64,000 bases of DNA from Azospirillaceae bacterium. GTDB taxonomy: Bacteria; Pseudomonadota; Alphaproteobacteria; Azospirillales; Azospirillaceae. Numbering within the stretch: the first letter of the stretch is position 1; each line of letters starts with the position of its first letter. Positions 1 to 8,975 of this stretch are shown here, piece by piece. The stretch is taken from contig JARLIO010000022.1 of NCBI GenBank assembly GCA_031291675.1, positions 1 to 64,000 on the forward strand, in the 5' to 3' direction. The translations under genes and the position numbers were made by a program. The notes beneath the pieces were generated by a model, which was given only the letters and a program-made list of their open reading frames with translations, searched no databases and was not told where the DNA came from.

Positions 1-2
1 AG

Positions 3-209
3 GCCAAGGTTCTGCGACGCAAGCTGATCGGCTATTACGGCTACTTCGGCCTGCGTCACTGCCTCCCGGCGCTCAACCACATCAAGTGGCACGTCGGGCG
101 ACTGTGGGTCATGGCACTGCGCCGGCGAAGTCAAAAGCATTACCTCTGGTGGAGCAGCGTTGTTCGCCGTCCGTGGTTCAACTCGCTTCCTGATCCCACA
201 CTTCGGTAA
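3..209 (+). CDS. ltrA: Group II intron reverse transcriptase/maturase, C-terminal fragment
   Basis: Reading in frame from base 3 to the stop at 207-209 gives 68 residues typical of the end of group II intron maturases. There is a KLIGYYGYFGL stretch (family pattern LRGHYQYYG), then a hydrophobic and tryptophan-rich part, then LRRRSQKHYLWW (family pattern LNRRSQ...W), ending in a proline-rich LPDPTLR. This is the X/thumb maturase region that binds intron RNA; reverse transcriptase and any endonuclease motifs would lie upstream. Domain V follows 17 bases after the stop, the normal arrangement when the protein is encoded in domain IV. Whether the full protein is intact cannot be seen. Confidence 0.75.
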   Translation, partial: AKVLRRKLIGYYGYFGLRHCLPALNHIKWHVGRLWVMALRRRSQKHYLWWSSVVRRPWFNSLPDPTLR

Positions 210-226
210 TGAACGTCGAAACCTGG

Positions 227-298
227 GGGCCGGATGCCTTAATTGGGCACGTCCGGTCCTGGGAGGGGGGCGGCCAGCAATGGCTGTCCCTACCTCAC
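227..298 (+). ncRNA. Group II intron domains V and VI and 3' splice end
   Basis: Domain V is at 227-259. A lower stem GGGCCGGA (227-234) pairs with TCCGGTCC (252-259), there is a two-base CG bulge (250-251), and an upper stem TGCC/GGCA closes a short loop. Domain VI follows at 267-290: GGGGCGGCCA pairs with TGGCTGTCCC, with two G-U pairs and a GCAA tetraloop. The tail TACCTCAC (291-298) carries the likely branch A at 292. The catalytic triad at the base of domain V, normally AGC, reads GGC here. The opposite strand has changed to C, so pairing is kept. This is seen directly; whether the ribozyme is active is unknown. Confidence 0.75.
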
Positions 299-300
299 CC

Positions 301-338
301 GGCAGCCCGCGGGCCGACAGCCAAAATGAGAACGGCTG
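301..338 (-). repeat. 38-bp terminal piece of an interspersed repeat (inverted copy of 58039-58076)
   Basis: The reverse complement of these 38 bases is identical to 58039-58076, the left end of a 165-bp element with terminal inverted repeats. The match stops at 338, which is the element's outer end. It also stops at 300, next to the inferred 3' end of the group II intron. The rest of this copy should therefore lie on the far side of the intron, outside the window. Confidence 0.8.
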
Positions 339-570
339 GTGGTCGCCAACAGGGGCCGCGTTCCAGCTTGATTGCACGGCGGATTCGCGGGCATTGTCAG
401 CTATCGCGGCGCGAGGCGGAGGGCAGAGCCGCGGCGCCGCCCGGACGCTGCGGCGGATCATCGACCGAATAAACCGGTGGCGTGCGTTGCCAGAACCATA
501 AAATCTTTCTATTCTGCGATGGATTCAAGAAGCTTGCGGCGTGATTCCCGCAGAAACAAGGACGTGTCCC
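339..570. other. Non-coding stretch between the intron/repeat and gltA
   Basis: No protein-coding signal was recognised between the repeat end and gltA. The only supported content is a promoter candidate for gltA near its right end and the gltA ribosome binding site AAGGA shortly before the ATG at 571. Confidence 0.5.
487..515 (+). promoter_or_regulatory. Candidate sigma-70 promoter of gltA
   Basis: TTGCCA at 487-492 and TATTCT at 510-515 are separated by exactly 17 bases, a good match to a housekeeping promoter. The spacer is AT-rich compared with its surroundings. It lies about 55 bases before the gltA start, which fits a short leader. No experimental support is available. Confidence 0.45.
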
Positions 571-1911
571 ATGAGTGAAACAACGTCTGCAACGGCTGGC
601 AACCCGGCGCCTTCGGCCGCCAAAACCGTAACCCTGACCGACAACAGCACCGGTAAGACCTACACGTTCCCCGTGCTGGAGGGTACGGTCGGCCCTCGCG
701 TGATCGATATCCGCAAGCTTTACGCCGAGACCGGGTATTTCACCTACGACCCGGGTTTCACCTCGACGGGTAGCTGTCAATCGCAGATCACGTTCATTGA
801 TGGGGACGAAGGCGTCCTGCTGCATCGTGGCTATGCGATCGAGGATCTGGCCGAGCGGTGTGATTTTCCCGAGGTCGCCTATCTGCTGCTCTACGGGGAA
901 TTGCCGACCCGCGAACAGTTGACGAAATTTGAAACCACCATCACGCGCCACACCATGGTGCATGAGCAGTTGAGTTCGTTGTTCCGCGGTTTCCGGCGTG
1001 ACGCCCATCCGATGGCGGTGATGTGCGGCGTGCTCGGGGCGATGTCGGCCTTCTATCATGACAGCACCGATATCGATGACCCGACGCAGCGGATGATCGC
1101 CTCGCATCGCCTGGTAGCGAAGATCCCGACAATTGCGGCGATGGCCTACAAATATTCCGTTGGCCAACCCTTCGTCTATCCGCGCAACGATCTCGATTAT
1201 GCGGCCAATTTCCTCAGCATGTGTTTCGCGGTGCCTTGCGAGCGTTACCAACCGAACCCGATCGTGGCCAAGGCGATGGATCGCATTCTGATCCTGCACG
1301 CCGACCACGAACAGAACGCCTCGACCTCCACGGTGCGCTTGGCAGGGTCCTCGGGGGCCAATCCCTTCGCCTGCATCGCCGCCGGTATCGCCTCGCTCTG
1401 GGGACCGGCGCATGGCGGCGCCAACGAAGCGGTCCTGAAGATGCTGACGGAAATCGGCAAACCGGAACGTATTCCGGAATTCGTCCGCCGCGCCAAGGAC
1501 AGGAATGACCCCTTCCGTCTCATGGGCTTTGGTCACCGGGTCTACAAGAACTTCGATCCGCGGGCGCAGGTGATGCGCAAGACCTGCCATGAAGTCCTTG
1601 GCGAATTGGGGATCGAGGATGAACCGCTCCTTAATATCGCGATGGAGTTGGAGCGTATTGCGCTGTCCGATGACTATTTTATCGAAAAGAAGCTCTATCC
1701 CAATGTCGATTTCTATTCGGGCATCATTCTGAAAGCGATCGGCTTCCCGACGACGATGTTTACGGTGCTGTTCGCCGTGGCGCGCACTGTCGGCTGGATC
1801 GCTCAATGGAAAGAGATGATCGAAGACCCGAGCCAGAAGATCGGCCGTCCGCGGCAGCTCTACACCGGTGAGCCGCGCCGCGTCTTTGTGTCGCTCGAGA
1901 AACGTGGCTGA
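571..1911 (+). CDS. gltA: Citrate synthase
   Basis: This is a type I/hexameric-style citrate synthase of 446 residues. It condenses acetyl-CoA and oxaloacetate to citrate at the entry of the TCA cycle in the cytoplasm. The catalytic signatures are visible: [10 protein letters not shown] around residue 243, PAHGGAN with His 281, and [13 protein letters not shown] with His 322. The N-terminal region of about 60 residues is the small beta domain of the NADH-sensitive Gram-negative type. The ATG at 571 is chosen over an in-frame GTG at 541 because AAGGAC lies just before it and the protein then starts with MSETTS. It is transcribed alone, with a promoter candidate upstream and a strong hairpin just after the stop. 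Confidence 0.97.
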   Translation: MSETTSATAGNPAPSAAKTVTLTDNSTGKTYTFPVLEGTVGPRVIDIRKLYAETGYFTYDPGFTSTGSCQSQITFIDGDEGVLLHRGYAIEDLAERCDFPEVAYLLLYGELPTREQLTKFETTITRHTMVHEQLSSLFRGFRRDAHPMAVMCGVLGAMSAFYHDSTDIDDPTQRMIASHRLVAKIPTIAAMAYKYSVGQPFVYPRNDLDYAANFLSMCFAVPCERYQPNPIVAKAMDRILILHADHEQNASTSTVRLAGSSGANPFACIAAGIASLWGPAHGGANEAVLKMLTEIGKPERIPEFVRRAKDRNDPFRLMGFGHRVYKNFDPRAQVMRKTCHEVLGELGIEDEPLLNIAMELERIALSDDYFIEKKLYPNVDFYSGIILKAIGFPTTMFTVLFAVARTVGWIAQWKEMIEDPSQKIGRPRQLYTGEPRRVFVSLEKRG

Positions 1912-1934
1912 CCGGTCGTCGCATCATTTTGGCA

Positions 1935-1959
1935 CGAGCGGATCCGATGGATCCGCTCG
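1935..1959 (+). terminator. Hairpin after gltA
   Basis: CGAGCGGATCC at 1935-1945 pairs perfectly with GGATCCGCTCG at 1949-1959 around a three-base loop, 23 bases after the gltA stop. There is no clear T run after it, so it may act as a stabilising 3' hairpin or a weak terminator. Confidence 0.55.
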
Positions 1960-2014
1960 CAAGCCTCCTGTTGTCATTCTGTCGGCCCGGCACGCTCCGC
2001 CGCTGCCTGCGCCC

Positions 2015-2131
2015 GTGAACGACAACAAGGCGCCGTTGCGTTATCGCCTGAGGCGGTTGGCAAGGATGGTCGCCATGCTCGGGGGTGCCGTGCTGCTGGC
2101 CGTCCTGATTCCCTGGCTACTGCGGGGCTGA
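2015..2131 (+). CDS. Possible small single-pass membrane protein
   Basis: An open frame starting at a GTG gives 38 residues. A basic N-terminal half (YRLRRLARM) is followed by a hydrophobic segment, VAMLGGAVLLAVLIPWLL, that would form one membrane helix. There is no convincing ribosome binding site, and no family was recognised. It lies between gltA and the convergent gloA, so it could be a small inner-membrane protein or simply an open frame. Confidence 0.25.
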   Translation: MNDNKAPLRYRLRRLARMVAMLGGAVLLAVLIPWLLRG

Positions 2132-2152
2132 GCGAACGCCGCTGTTGTGCGG

Positions 2153-2563
2153 TCAGGCCTTCTCGATCAGTTCGATCTTGTAGCCGTCGGGATCCTCGAT
2201 GAACGCGATCACCGTCGACCCGTGTTTCATCGGGCCCGGCGGGCGCGTGATCTTGGCGCCCGCCGCGGCGAGAGCCTCACAGGTCTTGTAGATGCCCGGG
2301 ACGCCGATCGCCACATGGCCAAACCCGGTGCCGAGGGCATAGGGTTCGCTCTGATCCCAATTGTGGGTCAGTTCCAGGACAGCCGTCTCGGCCTCGGTGC
2401 CATAGCCGACGAAGGCAAGGGTAAAACGGCCGCTGTCAAAGTCGGTCCGCCGCAGCAGTTTCATGCCCAGCAGACGGGTGTAGAAGTCGACACTTTTGTC
2501 GAGGTCCAGCACCCGGATCATGGTGTGCAGCATGCGGAAGCCGGACGCGGGTGAATCGGTCAT
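2153..2563 (-). CDS. gloA: Lactoylglutathione lyase (glyoxalase I)
   Basis: The 136-residue protein has the vicinal oxygen chelate fold pattern of glyoxalase I. It isomerises the hemithioacetal of methylglyoxal and glutathione to S-lactoylglutathione. Visible family features are MLHTMIRVLDLDKSVDFYT at the N-terminus (metal His in HTMIRV), the middle ELTHNWD metal ligand motif, GFGHVAIGV with another metal His, and FIEDPDGYKIELIE near the end with the last Glu ligand. The start at 2563 is supported by AGGAA six bases upstream; longer in-frame starts have no such site. It stands alone, convergent to gltA. Confidence 0.93.
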   Translation of the reverse strand: MTDSPASGFRMLHTMIRVLDLDKSVDFYTRLLGMKLLRRTDFDSGRFTLAFVGYGTEAETAVLELTHNWDQSEPYALGTGFGHVAIGVPGIYKTCEALAAAGAKITRPPGPMKHGSTVIAFIEDPDGYKIELIEKA

Positions 2564-2764
2564 CGCTGGTTCCTGCGGTTGGGGGGCGAAGGGACGGGAC
2601 CCTTGTCGCGGCAGGCCCGTTCCTGTCCCGGTGATCAAGCGCGTCATGATCTGGCTCGCCGCCGGTCCCGTCAAGACACGAGAACCGCAGCGACGCCGGG
2701 ATCACCAATTATTCACAAGGTCGCCGACGCTCCGCGACGCGTCGACCGCATCGCGGATCGACGA

Positions 2765-4207
2765 TCAGTCGTCGGAATAGGGATTCTTGCCTTTGCGCGG
2801 CAGGATCCGGATCGGCGTTCCCTCAAGTCCGAAATTATCCCGCAGGCCGTGCGTCAGATAGCGCAGATAGCTTTCGGGCAGAGCAACGGGCTTGTTGATC
2901 CAGATGGCAAAGGTCGGCGGTCGGGCCTTGACCTGGGTCATATAGCGCAAACGGACCCGGCGGCCCTCGATCAGCGGCGGCGGGTGCGACGCTGCGGCAT
3001 CGGCCAGCCAGCGGTTGAGCTGTGCCGTCGGGACGCGACGGTTCCAGGTATCATAGATGCTGAGAACCGCATCAAGCAGATCATCGAGCTTCTGTTGTTT
3101 CAGGGCCGAAATCGTGACCGTGGGCAGGCCACGGACCTGAGGCAGCGAGGTCTCAAGCCGGTCGCGGAGATGCCCCAGAGCGGCGGCGCGGTCGGTGACG
3201 GCATCCCATTTGTTGACGGCGATGACCAGGGCGCGGCCTTCGTCGATGACGAGCCGGGCGATTGTGAGATCCTGCTTGTCGAGGATGGCCTCGGCATCCA
3301 TCACCAGGACCACGACCTGGGCCATGCGGATCACGCGCAGCGCATCGGAAACGGCCAGCTTTTCCAGCTTGTCGTCGATCCGGGCCCGGCGCCGCAGTCC
3401 GGCGGTATCGACCAATCGGATCGGCCGCCCGCGATATTCCCATTCGACAGAAATGGCATCGCGGGTCATTCCGGCTTCGGGTCCGGTCAGCACCCGCTCT
3501 TCGCCGACCAGCGCGTTGAGCAGCGTCGATTTCCCGACATTGGGACGACCCACGATCGCGAGCTGGATCAGGCGGCCGGCATCGTCCTGAGGCAGATCGG
3601 TGCGGTCGCCGAACGGCACCGCGGCGTCGTCCTCGTCGGCCGCTGCCCGGTCGTGGCCTGACGGGTCGGCGTCTTCCGGATCGTCCTCGACGGCCATTTC
3701 GGCCTTTTCCGCGCGCGCCTGGAATGGCGCCAGGGCATCGAACAGATCGCCCAGGCCCTCGCCATGCTCGGCGGAAATCGCCACGGCCGCGCCCAGGCCG
3801 AGCTCGTAGACCTCCAGCAGTCCCTGTGCGGCGACGCGGCCTTCGACCTTGTTGGCGACCAGGACCACCGGGGTCTTGCCTTTGCGGATCCAGGCTGCGA
3901 AATGCTGGTCGAGCGGGGTGATCCCCGCCCGGGCATCGACGACCAGCAGGACGACGTCAGCCCGGTCGATCGCCCGTTCGGTCTGGCGCCGCATCCGGGC
4001 CTCAAGGCTGTCGTCAGTGACATCCTCGAGACCGGCGGTGTCGACCACGATCAGGTCAAGGTCGCCGAGATGTCCCGGCGCCGATCGCCAGTCCCGGGTC
4101 ACCCCGGGCGTGTCGTCGACCAGCGCCAGCCGCTTGCCGGCCAAGCGGTTGAACAGGGTCGATTTGCCGACATTGGGTCGGCCGACAATCGCAACGGTCA
4201 AAGGCAT
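2765..4207 (-). CDS. der: Ribosome biogenesis GTPase Der (EngA)
   Basis: The 480-residue protein has two consecutive GTPase domains, each with its own P-loop GRPNVGKST, one at about residues 8-16 and the second near 217, followed by a C-terminal KH-like domain. Der helps mature the 50S ribosomal subunit. DTPG/DTAG switch motifs and NKxD motifs (NKVE, NKWD) can be read in both halves. An acidic linker rich in Glu and Asp separates the domains. It is the last gene of a minus-strand group with bamB and the YfgM-like gene, an order also known in other proteobacteria. The start at [12 protein letters not shown] fits the family. Confidence 0.95.
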   Translation of the reverse strand: MPLTVAIVGRPNVGKSTLFNRLAGKRLALVDDTPGVTRDWRSAPGHLGDLDLIVVDTAGLEDVTDDSLEARMRRQTERAIDRADVVLLVVDARAGITPLDQHFAAWIRKGKTPVVLVANKVEGRVAAQGLLEVYELGLGAAVAISAEHGEGLGDLFDALAPFQARAEKAEMAVEDDPEDADPSGHDRAAADEDDAAVPFGDRTDLPQDDAGRLIQLAIVGRPNVGKSTLLNALVGEERVLTGPEAGMTRDAISVEWEYRGRPIRLVDTAGLRRRARIDDKLEKLAVSDALRVIRMAQVVVLVMDAEAILDKQDLTIARLVIDEGRALVIAVNKWDAVTDRAAALGHLRDRLETSLPQVRGLPTVTISALKQQKLDDLLDAVLSIYDTWNRRVPTAQLNRWLADAAASHPPPLIEGRRVRLRYMTQVKARPPTFAIWINKPVALPESYLRYLTHGLRDNFGLEGTPIRILPRKGKNPYSDD

Positions 4208-4256
4208 CTTCGTTCCCCCGTGCGCCCCACGGCGCGCGGGCCACCGTGTTGACGCG

Positions 4257-5585
4257 TCAACGATAGGCGACCAACGTGCCGCCGTCCGTGACAACGTACA
4301 AGGTGCCATTTGCAATTACCGGCGCCAGACTGGCGCCGTCCGGCAGGTCATGCTTCTCGATAATGGTGCCGGTCTGCGCATCGACGCCGATCAACTGCCC
4401 CGTCGAACTGACCAGCCACAATTTCCCGGAACCCAGCACCGGCCCGGCCCAGGTGATCGGATCGGTCTTGTCGTCGGGATTTTCCCAGCGATCCAGCGCG
4501 GAAACCCAGCGCACCCGTCCCGCCTGCCGCGTCAATGCCACGAGGTGCTGATCATTATCAAGCATGAAAACGAAATCGCCGGCCAACCACGGCGTTTCAA
4601 TCCCGCCAAGTTCCTGGTCCCAGACGCGCGAGCCGCCGCGTTCATCAATTGCGACGAGATGGCCGGAATGGCTGACCGCAATGACCAGACCGTGATCGAT
4701 CACCGGCATGCTGACATCGGCGAGGTTCGCCAAAGCACCGACTCGGCGAACGACCGTCAGATTGTCAGACCAGACGACGCGGCCGTTCTCGACGCGCAAG
4801 CCGAAAATCTCGCCGGAGCTGTAGGGAACCACAACGACGCCATCCGCCACCGCCGGGCTGGTGGTGTTCAGCAACCCCGCTGACTCCAGAATGCCGTTGT
4901 GTGTCCAGATCGTGGTGCCGTCGGAGGCTTGCAGGGCGAACAGCTGGTTGTCGACCGTCACCACGAAGACACGACCATCGGCCACCGTTGCGCCGGCACG
5001 GATCGGGGCGGAAAGATTGTGGCGCCACCCCTCCTTGCCCGTTGCCGGATCGAGCGTCAGCACGTCGCCGTAACCTGAGGTCACGAACAGCTTGCCATCG
5101 GCGAAGGCGACGCCACCGCCGAAACCATCGCCGCTGTCATCGTCCGGCAGGACATTGGTTTCCCAAAGCCGCTCGCCATTCTTGGCATCAAAGGCGCTGA
5201 CGGTGAATTCGGAATCCATCGTGTAGACCCGACCCTCGGCAATCACCGGTCGCGCCATCAGGCGGCGGCGCGACGTGGTGCCGGTGCCGAAGCTCGCGTG
5301 CCACAGCTCGGTGGTCGCGCCGGCGACCAGTTGCTGCATGCTGTGATCGGGATAGCCACCGGGCTGCGGCCACATTTCGTTGGCGGTCGCGGTTGGCAGG
5401 GTCACCGGCACATCGACCACGTGAGGATCGGGCTGGAGCGTCTGGTCCGTCAGCAGCACGGAAACCCGTTTGCCGGGCAGGGGCGGCGTCTTGGTGCTGC
5501 TGAACCAATCTTCGATCCCGCAACCGGAAAGCACCATGCCGGCGACCACCAGGAGTGCGAGGGAACGTGCAGAGAGACGGGTCAT
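4257..5585 (-). CDS. bamB: Outer membrane protein assembly factor BamB
   Basis: A 442-residue lipoprotein of the BAM complex that helps insert beta-barrel proteins into the outer membrane. The N-terminus is a lipoprotein signal with lipobox LSGC (Cys at about 22). The rest is a PQQ-type beta-propeller built of blades with repeated patterns such as [38 protein letters not shown] and [18 protein letters not shown]. Its position next to der and a YfgM-type gene is the classic bamB setting. Its ATG overlaps the stop of the upstream gene by four bases (ATGA), so the two are probably translationally coupled. Confidence 0.93.
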   Translation of the reverse strand: MTRLSARSLALLVVAGMVLSGCGIEDWFSSTKTPPLPGKRVSVLLTDQTLQPDPHVVDVPVTLPTATANEMWPQPGGYPDHSMQQLVAGATTELWHASFGTGTTSRRRLMARPVIAEGRVYTMDSEFTVSAFDAKNGERLWETNVLPDDDSGDGFGGGVAFADGKLFVTSGYGDVLTLDPATGKEGWRHNLSAPIRAGATVADGRVFVVTVDNQLFALQASDGTTIWTHNGILESAGLLNTTSPAVADGVVVVPYSSGEIFGLRVENGRVVWSDNLTVVRRVGALANLADVSMPVIDHGLVIAVSHSGHLVAIDERGGSRVWDQELGGIETPWLAGDFVFMLDNDQHLVALTRQAGRVRWVSALDRWENPDDKTDPITWAGPVLGSGKLWLVSSTGQLIGVDAQTGTIIEKHDLPDGASLAPVIANGTLYVVTDGGTLVAYR

Positions 5586-6226
5586 TTGGCCTCGGCATAC
5601 AGGTCGGCAAGCTCGCCGGCACGGCGGCGCAGCGAAGGCGGGGTGCCGGGATCATCCTGAAGCGATTTCAGGATCGTTCGCGCCTTGTCATAGTCTTTGG
5701 CACGCACCGCGGCGATCGCCGCTAACTCCCGCGCGGTGTAGCGCCACGGATTGGTATCCGCCATCAGCGGCAGCAATTCAACGTTCAGCATCGCCGGATC
5801 GGTATCGTCAACCCGGGCCAGAACCGCCAACAGCGTTCCAAGATCGCGATAAAGATCCGAAGCATGGGTGTCGTCGGCAACCTGACGATAGATCGCCGCG
5901 GCGCCGGCACGATCGCCCGCCTTGGCCTTCGCCGCGCCTTCATAGAGGCGTGCCAGCAGGGCCTGATCGCCCCCCTTCGCCGCGACCGCAGCCAGTGCCG
6001 TTTCGGCGGCCTTCGCGTCGCTGCTCGACTGAGCCAGCGCAGTGGCCAGCGCCGCGGTCGTTTCGGTCGCCTGGCGCGCCCGCCAATTGTGCCAGAACTG
6101 GAAACCAACCGCCCCGAGAATGATCAGGACGACGGCCAGAACGGCGACCGAACCATAGCGTTGCCAGAGCTTGTGATACTGCTCGCGGCGCACATCTTCT
6201 TCGACTTCGCGCAAAAAATCGGTCAT
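5582..6226 (-). CDS. YfgM-like TPR membrane protein
   Basis: This 214-residue protein starts MTDFLREVEEDVRREQYHKLW, the usual opening of YfgM/DUF2133 proteins. One transmembrane helix follows (about residues 26-45), then an alpha-helical periplasmic region with tetratricopeptide-like helices rich in Ala. YfgM-type proteins are ancillary to the SecYEG translocon and periplasmic chaperones and are found upstream of bamB. The four-base overlap with bamB supports one operon with der. Confidence 0.85.
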   Translation of the reverse strand: MTDFLREVEEDVRREQYHKLWQRYGSVAVLAVVLIILGAVGFQFWHNWRARQATETTAALATALAQSSSDAKAAETALAAVAAKGGDQALLARLYEGAAKAKAGDRAGAAAIYRQVADDTHASDLYRDLGTLLAVLARVDDTDPAMLNVELLPLMADTNPWRYTARELAAIAAVRAKDYDKARTILKSLQDDPGTPPSLRRRAGELADLYAEAK

Positions 6227-6414
6227 TTAAGATCCGAGTCTGATCGGTCGCAACCGATCGGCCCTTCAGGGGACTTTGGAAACCAGACCGGGCGGATAGC
6301 AGACGCCCGCGTGCGGGTCAAGGCATGACAGCGGCACAGGCCCGATAAAGCGACAGGTGACGCCGGAATCGTCGCGTGGCCCCCCGTGCCGGCCGTGAGG
6401 GATCTCCGGGGTAT

Positions 6415-6435
6415 GCCGGCGCCGTCACCGCCGGC
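6415..6435 (-). terminator. Possible hairpin downstream of the response regulator gene
   Basis: GCCGGCG at 6415-6421 and CGCCGGC at 6429-6435 form a perfect seven-base stem with a seven-base loop, 37 bases beyond the stop at 6472. There is no T run, so a terminator role is only suggested. Confidence 0.3.
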
Positions 6436-6471
6436 CGGCTCAGGCGGCACGATCGCGGTGATGGGCGACGG

Positions 6472-7125
6472 TCAATTCCGCCCGATCTCACTGGCGGCGA
6501 TCACCGCCTGGGTCCGATTCTTGACGCCGAGCGATTTGAAAATCGCGGTCACATGAATTTTGACGGTTCCTTCGGACAAGCCCAACTCGTAGGCGATCTG
6601 TTTGTTGGACTTGCCCTCGCGCAGGCGGTTCAACACTTCGAGCTGACGATGGGTCAGCACCTGCGCCACGGTTCGCCCGGAATCGGAGCCCGGGGTGGCC
6701 GCCGCGGGCGCGGCCCCCTCCGGGGCATGGAGCGCCCCCGGCGGCACATAGATACCCCCGGACAGGATCAGACCGAGAGCACTGATCATGATCTTGACGC
6801 TGGAGGATTTGGGAATATAGCCGAAGGCACCGTGATCCAGTGCCGCGCGAATATCGGATTGGCTCTCCGACGCCGAAATCACCACGACGGGCGCCGCGCC
6901 GGCGAGGGCGACCACATGACGCAATCCAGAGAAGCCCGGCCAACCTGGCATCTGAAGATCCAGCAGGACGAGATCAAACGCCGCGGGTTCGCTCAGGTCA
7001 ACGACGACCTCGTCGAAGGTGCTGGCCTCGGTGAAGACGGGCGCATCGCCAAAGGTCTCCAGCAGCCGCCGCAGACCTTCCCGGAACAACAGGTGATCGT
7101 CGCCGATCAATATCCGCATTGCCAT
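6472..7125 (-). CDS. NarL/FixJ-family response regulator
   Basis: A 217-residue two-domain regulator. The receiver domain occupies about residues 1-125, with the acidic pair in IGDDH, phosphoacceptor Asp 56 in LVLLDLQMPG, and a Ser/Lys C-terminal end (SASES, PKSSS). After a linker rich in Ala, Gly and Pro, a LuxR-type helix-turn-helix lies at about 152-215 (LTHRQLEVLNRLREGKSNKQ, then IAYELGLSEGTVKIH). It is a DNA-binding output protein. No histidine kinase is adjacent, so it is an orphan here and its signal is unknown. The start at MAMRILIGDDH gives the normal receiver start; MRIL two codons later is possible. Confidence 0.88.
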   Translation of the reverse strand: MAMRILIGDDHLLFREGLRRLLETFGDAPVFTEASTFDEVVVDLSEPAAFDLVLLDLQMPGWPGFSGLRHVVALAGAAPVVVISASESQSDIRAALDHGAFGYIPKSSSVKIMISALGLILSGGIYVPPGALHAPEGAAPAAATPGSDSGRTVAQVLTHRQLEVLNRLREGKSNKQIAYELGLSEGTVKIHVTAIFKSLGVKNRTQAVIAASEIGRN

Positions 7126-7631
7126 TTTGTCGCTTTCCGCCGGAGGATGCTGACTTCGGACATCGCTCCGGCTCGATTGCCGTACCTGCGATTTCGCATC
7201 AGGCTGGCTTGTGCATCCGGTAGCACAGAAACTCGGACCAAGCAAAGTCATGTATCGCAAGGGGGTCGATGTCACACTTGTGCCGCCGCAGAAAGCGAGA
7301 CCCGAGTTAAAACCTCACCCGGGGCATCTCGTGATAGACCGCGGCGGGTGAAAAAGGGAGATTTCGCTCTGGCCTCTGCTCGGGGAGCGTTCCTTTGCCA
7401 CGGTGCCTGGCGTGGGCTGCCAGCCGAGGCAAAGACATATTATTACGATCCAACGGATCGTTATTGCCCGGAGATCAGGATGGCGGCCCATTCAACTGGC
7501 AGGATACCGCCGTTGCGCTTTGCGGCCGGCTCTCTTCGAAAACGACAGTCCCGTTTTCTGGCGCGGCTCGTGCGCATGGCGCGGACTTGCCGGTTTTTGC
7601 GGCCAGCATCGAGATCGGGTGTCCACGACGC
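7126..7631. other. 506-bp gene-free region between the response regulator and moaC
   Basis: No supported coding region was found here. It should hold the promoter of the response regulator gene (minus strand) and the end of the trpGDC-moaC transcript. It contains a perfect 7+7 palindrome at 7445-7461 in a locally AT-rich patch. In several related genomes moaC is followed by moeA and lexA; neither is present here. Confidence 0.5.
7445..7461. promoter_or_regulatory. Palindromic operator-like site
   Basis: ACGATCC and GGATCGT flank a three-base AAC centre, making a 17-bp perfect dyad. The symmetry extends outwards with one mismatch into ATT/TAT. The size and symmetry suit a dimeric regulator. 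It lies 320 bases upstream of the response regulator start, so its target gene is not clear. Confidence 0.3.
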
Positions 7632-8108
7632 TCAGACCGCCGTGAACGTCCCGGACTTGCCGCCGCTTTTGTGGACCAGCCGGATGTCGGTGATGGTCAT
7701 GCCACGATCAAGCGCCTTGCACATGTCATAGACCGTGAGCGCGGCCACGGAAGCCGCCGTCATTGCCTCCATTTCGACGCCGGTCCGACCGGTGACTTTG
7801 CAGGTCGCCTCGATCTCGACCGCATTGCCGGCGGGGTCGCAGACAAGGTCGACGCTGACCGAGTCAAGGCCGAGCGGATGACAAAGCGGGATCAGGTCTG
7901 CGGTCCGCTTCGCGGCCATGATCCCCGCCAGGCGGGCTACCGCCAGCACGTCGCCTTTGCCAACAGCGCCGGACTGGATGGCGGCGAGGGTCGCCGGTGC
8001 CATCCGAATGCGGCCGCGGACGATAGCGACGCGCAGCGTAACCGCCTTGGCCGAAACGTCGACCATGATGGCCCGGCCCTGTGCGTCAAAATGGCTGAAA
8101 CCATTCAC
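7632..8108 (-). CDS. moaC: Cyclic pyranopterin monophosphate synthase MoaC
   Basis: The 158-residue protein matches MoaC, which with MoaA converts GTP to cyclic pyranopterin monophosphate in molybdenum cofactor synthesis. Family patterns seen include an N-terminal [27 protein letters not shown] (with the conserved His), [21 protein letters not shown] and the C-terminal [10 protein letters not shown]. The start codon overlaps the trpC stop by four bases, so moaC is the last gene of the trpGDC-moaC transcript, a common alphaproteobacterial arrangement. Confidence 0.95.
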   Translation of the reverse strand: MNGFSHFDAQGRAIMVDVSAKAVTLRVAIVRGRIRMAPATLAAIQSGAVGKGDVLAVARLAGIMAAKRTADLIPLCHPLGLDSVSVDLVCDPAGNAVEIEATCKVTGRTGVEMEAMTAASVAALTVYDMCKALDRGMTITDIRLVHKSGGKSGTFTAV

Positions 8109-8920
8109 GGCCGGGTGCTCACGGGATCGCCTGCGCCCGCGAGAAACGCCTGCGTCGCCGCGGTGACGTCGTGCTGGCCGATCAATGATTCGCCGACGAG
8201 GAAGCAGCGCGCGCCGGTCCCGGCCAGCCGATCACGATCCGCACGATCGCGAATACCGCTTTCGGTCACCAGCAAACGGCCGGCCGGGGCCCGCGCCGCC
8301 AGTTTCACGGTTGTATCAAGATCGACCGTCAAGGTCTTGAGATTACGATTATTAATACCAATCAGCTCAGACTTGATCTCAACGGCGCGCGCCATTTCGT
8401 CGGCATCGTGGACCTCGAGCAGGACCGCCATGCCCCGGCTGCCCGCCGCGTCGGAAAGCTCGCACGCCCGTGCGGTGTCCAGGGCGGCGACGATCAGCAG
8501 GATGCAGTCCGCGCCGAGCAGCCGGGCTTCATCGATCTGATACGGATCGAGCATGAAGTCCTTGCGCAGAACGGGTAAATCGCATGCGGCACGGGCCTGG
8601 ACAAGATCGGAGTCCGCCCCCTGGAAATAGGGCGTGTCGGTCAGGACCGAGAGACAGGTGGCGCCACCGGCGGCGTAGGCGCGCGCGAGTTGCGGTGGAT
8701 CAAAGTTCGCCCGGATCACCCCGCGTGACGGCGACGCCCGCTTGATTTCCGCAATCAGACCAAAACCGGTTGCCGCGGCGCGGCGCAGCGCTCCGGCAAA
8801 ATCGCGGGGGGGCGGCGCGTCGAGCAGGCGGGCGGCCAGTTCGCGCGGTGGCAGCCGGGTCTTGCAGTCTGCAATATGAAGGCGCTTGGCATCGCAGATG
8901 CGGCTGAGGGTATCGGCCAT
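8105..8920 (-). CDS. trpC: Indole-3-glycerol phosphate synthase
   Basis: This 271-residue TIM-barrel enzyme closes the indole ring from CdRP in tryptophan synthesis. Characteristic motifs are [10 protein letters not shown] (substrate-binding Lys), [12 protein letters not shown] with its catalytic Lys, [10 protein letters not shown] and the phosphate-binding VTESGI. The start [13 protein letters not shown] is the usual N-terminus. There are 55 bases between the trpD stop and this start, and moaC overlaps the 3' end. It is a stand-alone TrpC without a fused TrpF. Confidence 0.95.
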   Translation of the reverse strand: MADTLSRICDAKRLHIADCKTRLPPRELAARLLDAPPPRDFAGALRRAAATGFGLIAEIKRASPSRGVIRANFDPPQLARAYAAGGATCLSVLTDTPYFQGADSDLVQARAACDLPVLRKDFMLDPYQIDEARLLGADCILLIVAALDTARACELSDAAGSRGMAVLLEVHDADEMARAVEIKSELIGINNRNLKTLTVDLDTTVKLAARAPAGRLLVTESGIRDRADRDRLAGTGARCFLVGESLIGQHDVTAATQAFLAGAGDPVSTRP

Positions 8921-8975
8921 CGTCACAGAACATTCGTTGCTGCGGCATTCGCTGCCGGGTTTCGTGAGGCTGCGG

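Larger units (their letters stand above)
1..298 (+). mobile_element. 3' end of a group II intron (partial, cut by window start)
   Basis: The first 298 bases read as the end of a retroelement: the C-terminal tail of a group II intron maturase (stop at 207-209), then a domain V hairpin, then a domain VI hairpin and a short 3' tail. The inferred 3' splice end is at about 298. This rests on a candidate branch-point A at 292, seven bases before the end, in the tail TACCTCAC that follows the domain VI stem. The sequence from 301 to 338 matches a repeat found elsewhere in the window, so the intron seems to have inserted into that repeat. The 5' part of the intron lies outside the window. Confidence 0.8.

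Noticed and set aside
397-1806. Long open frame on the minus strand opposite gltA (and similar ones opposite ppiD, pyrG, eno, lpdA and the ntr genes)
   Set aside because: High GC leads to few stops in shadow frames. The proteins are low-complexity His/Arg/Gln-rich and match no family, while the sense frames are clear genes.
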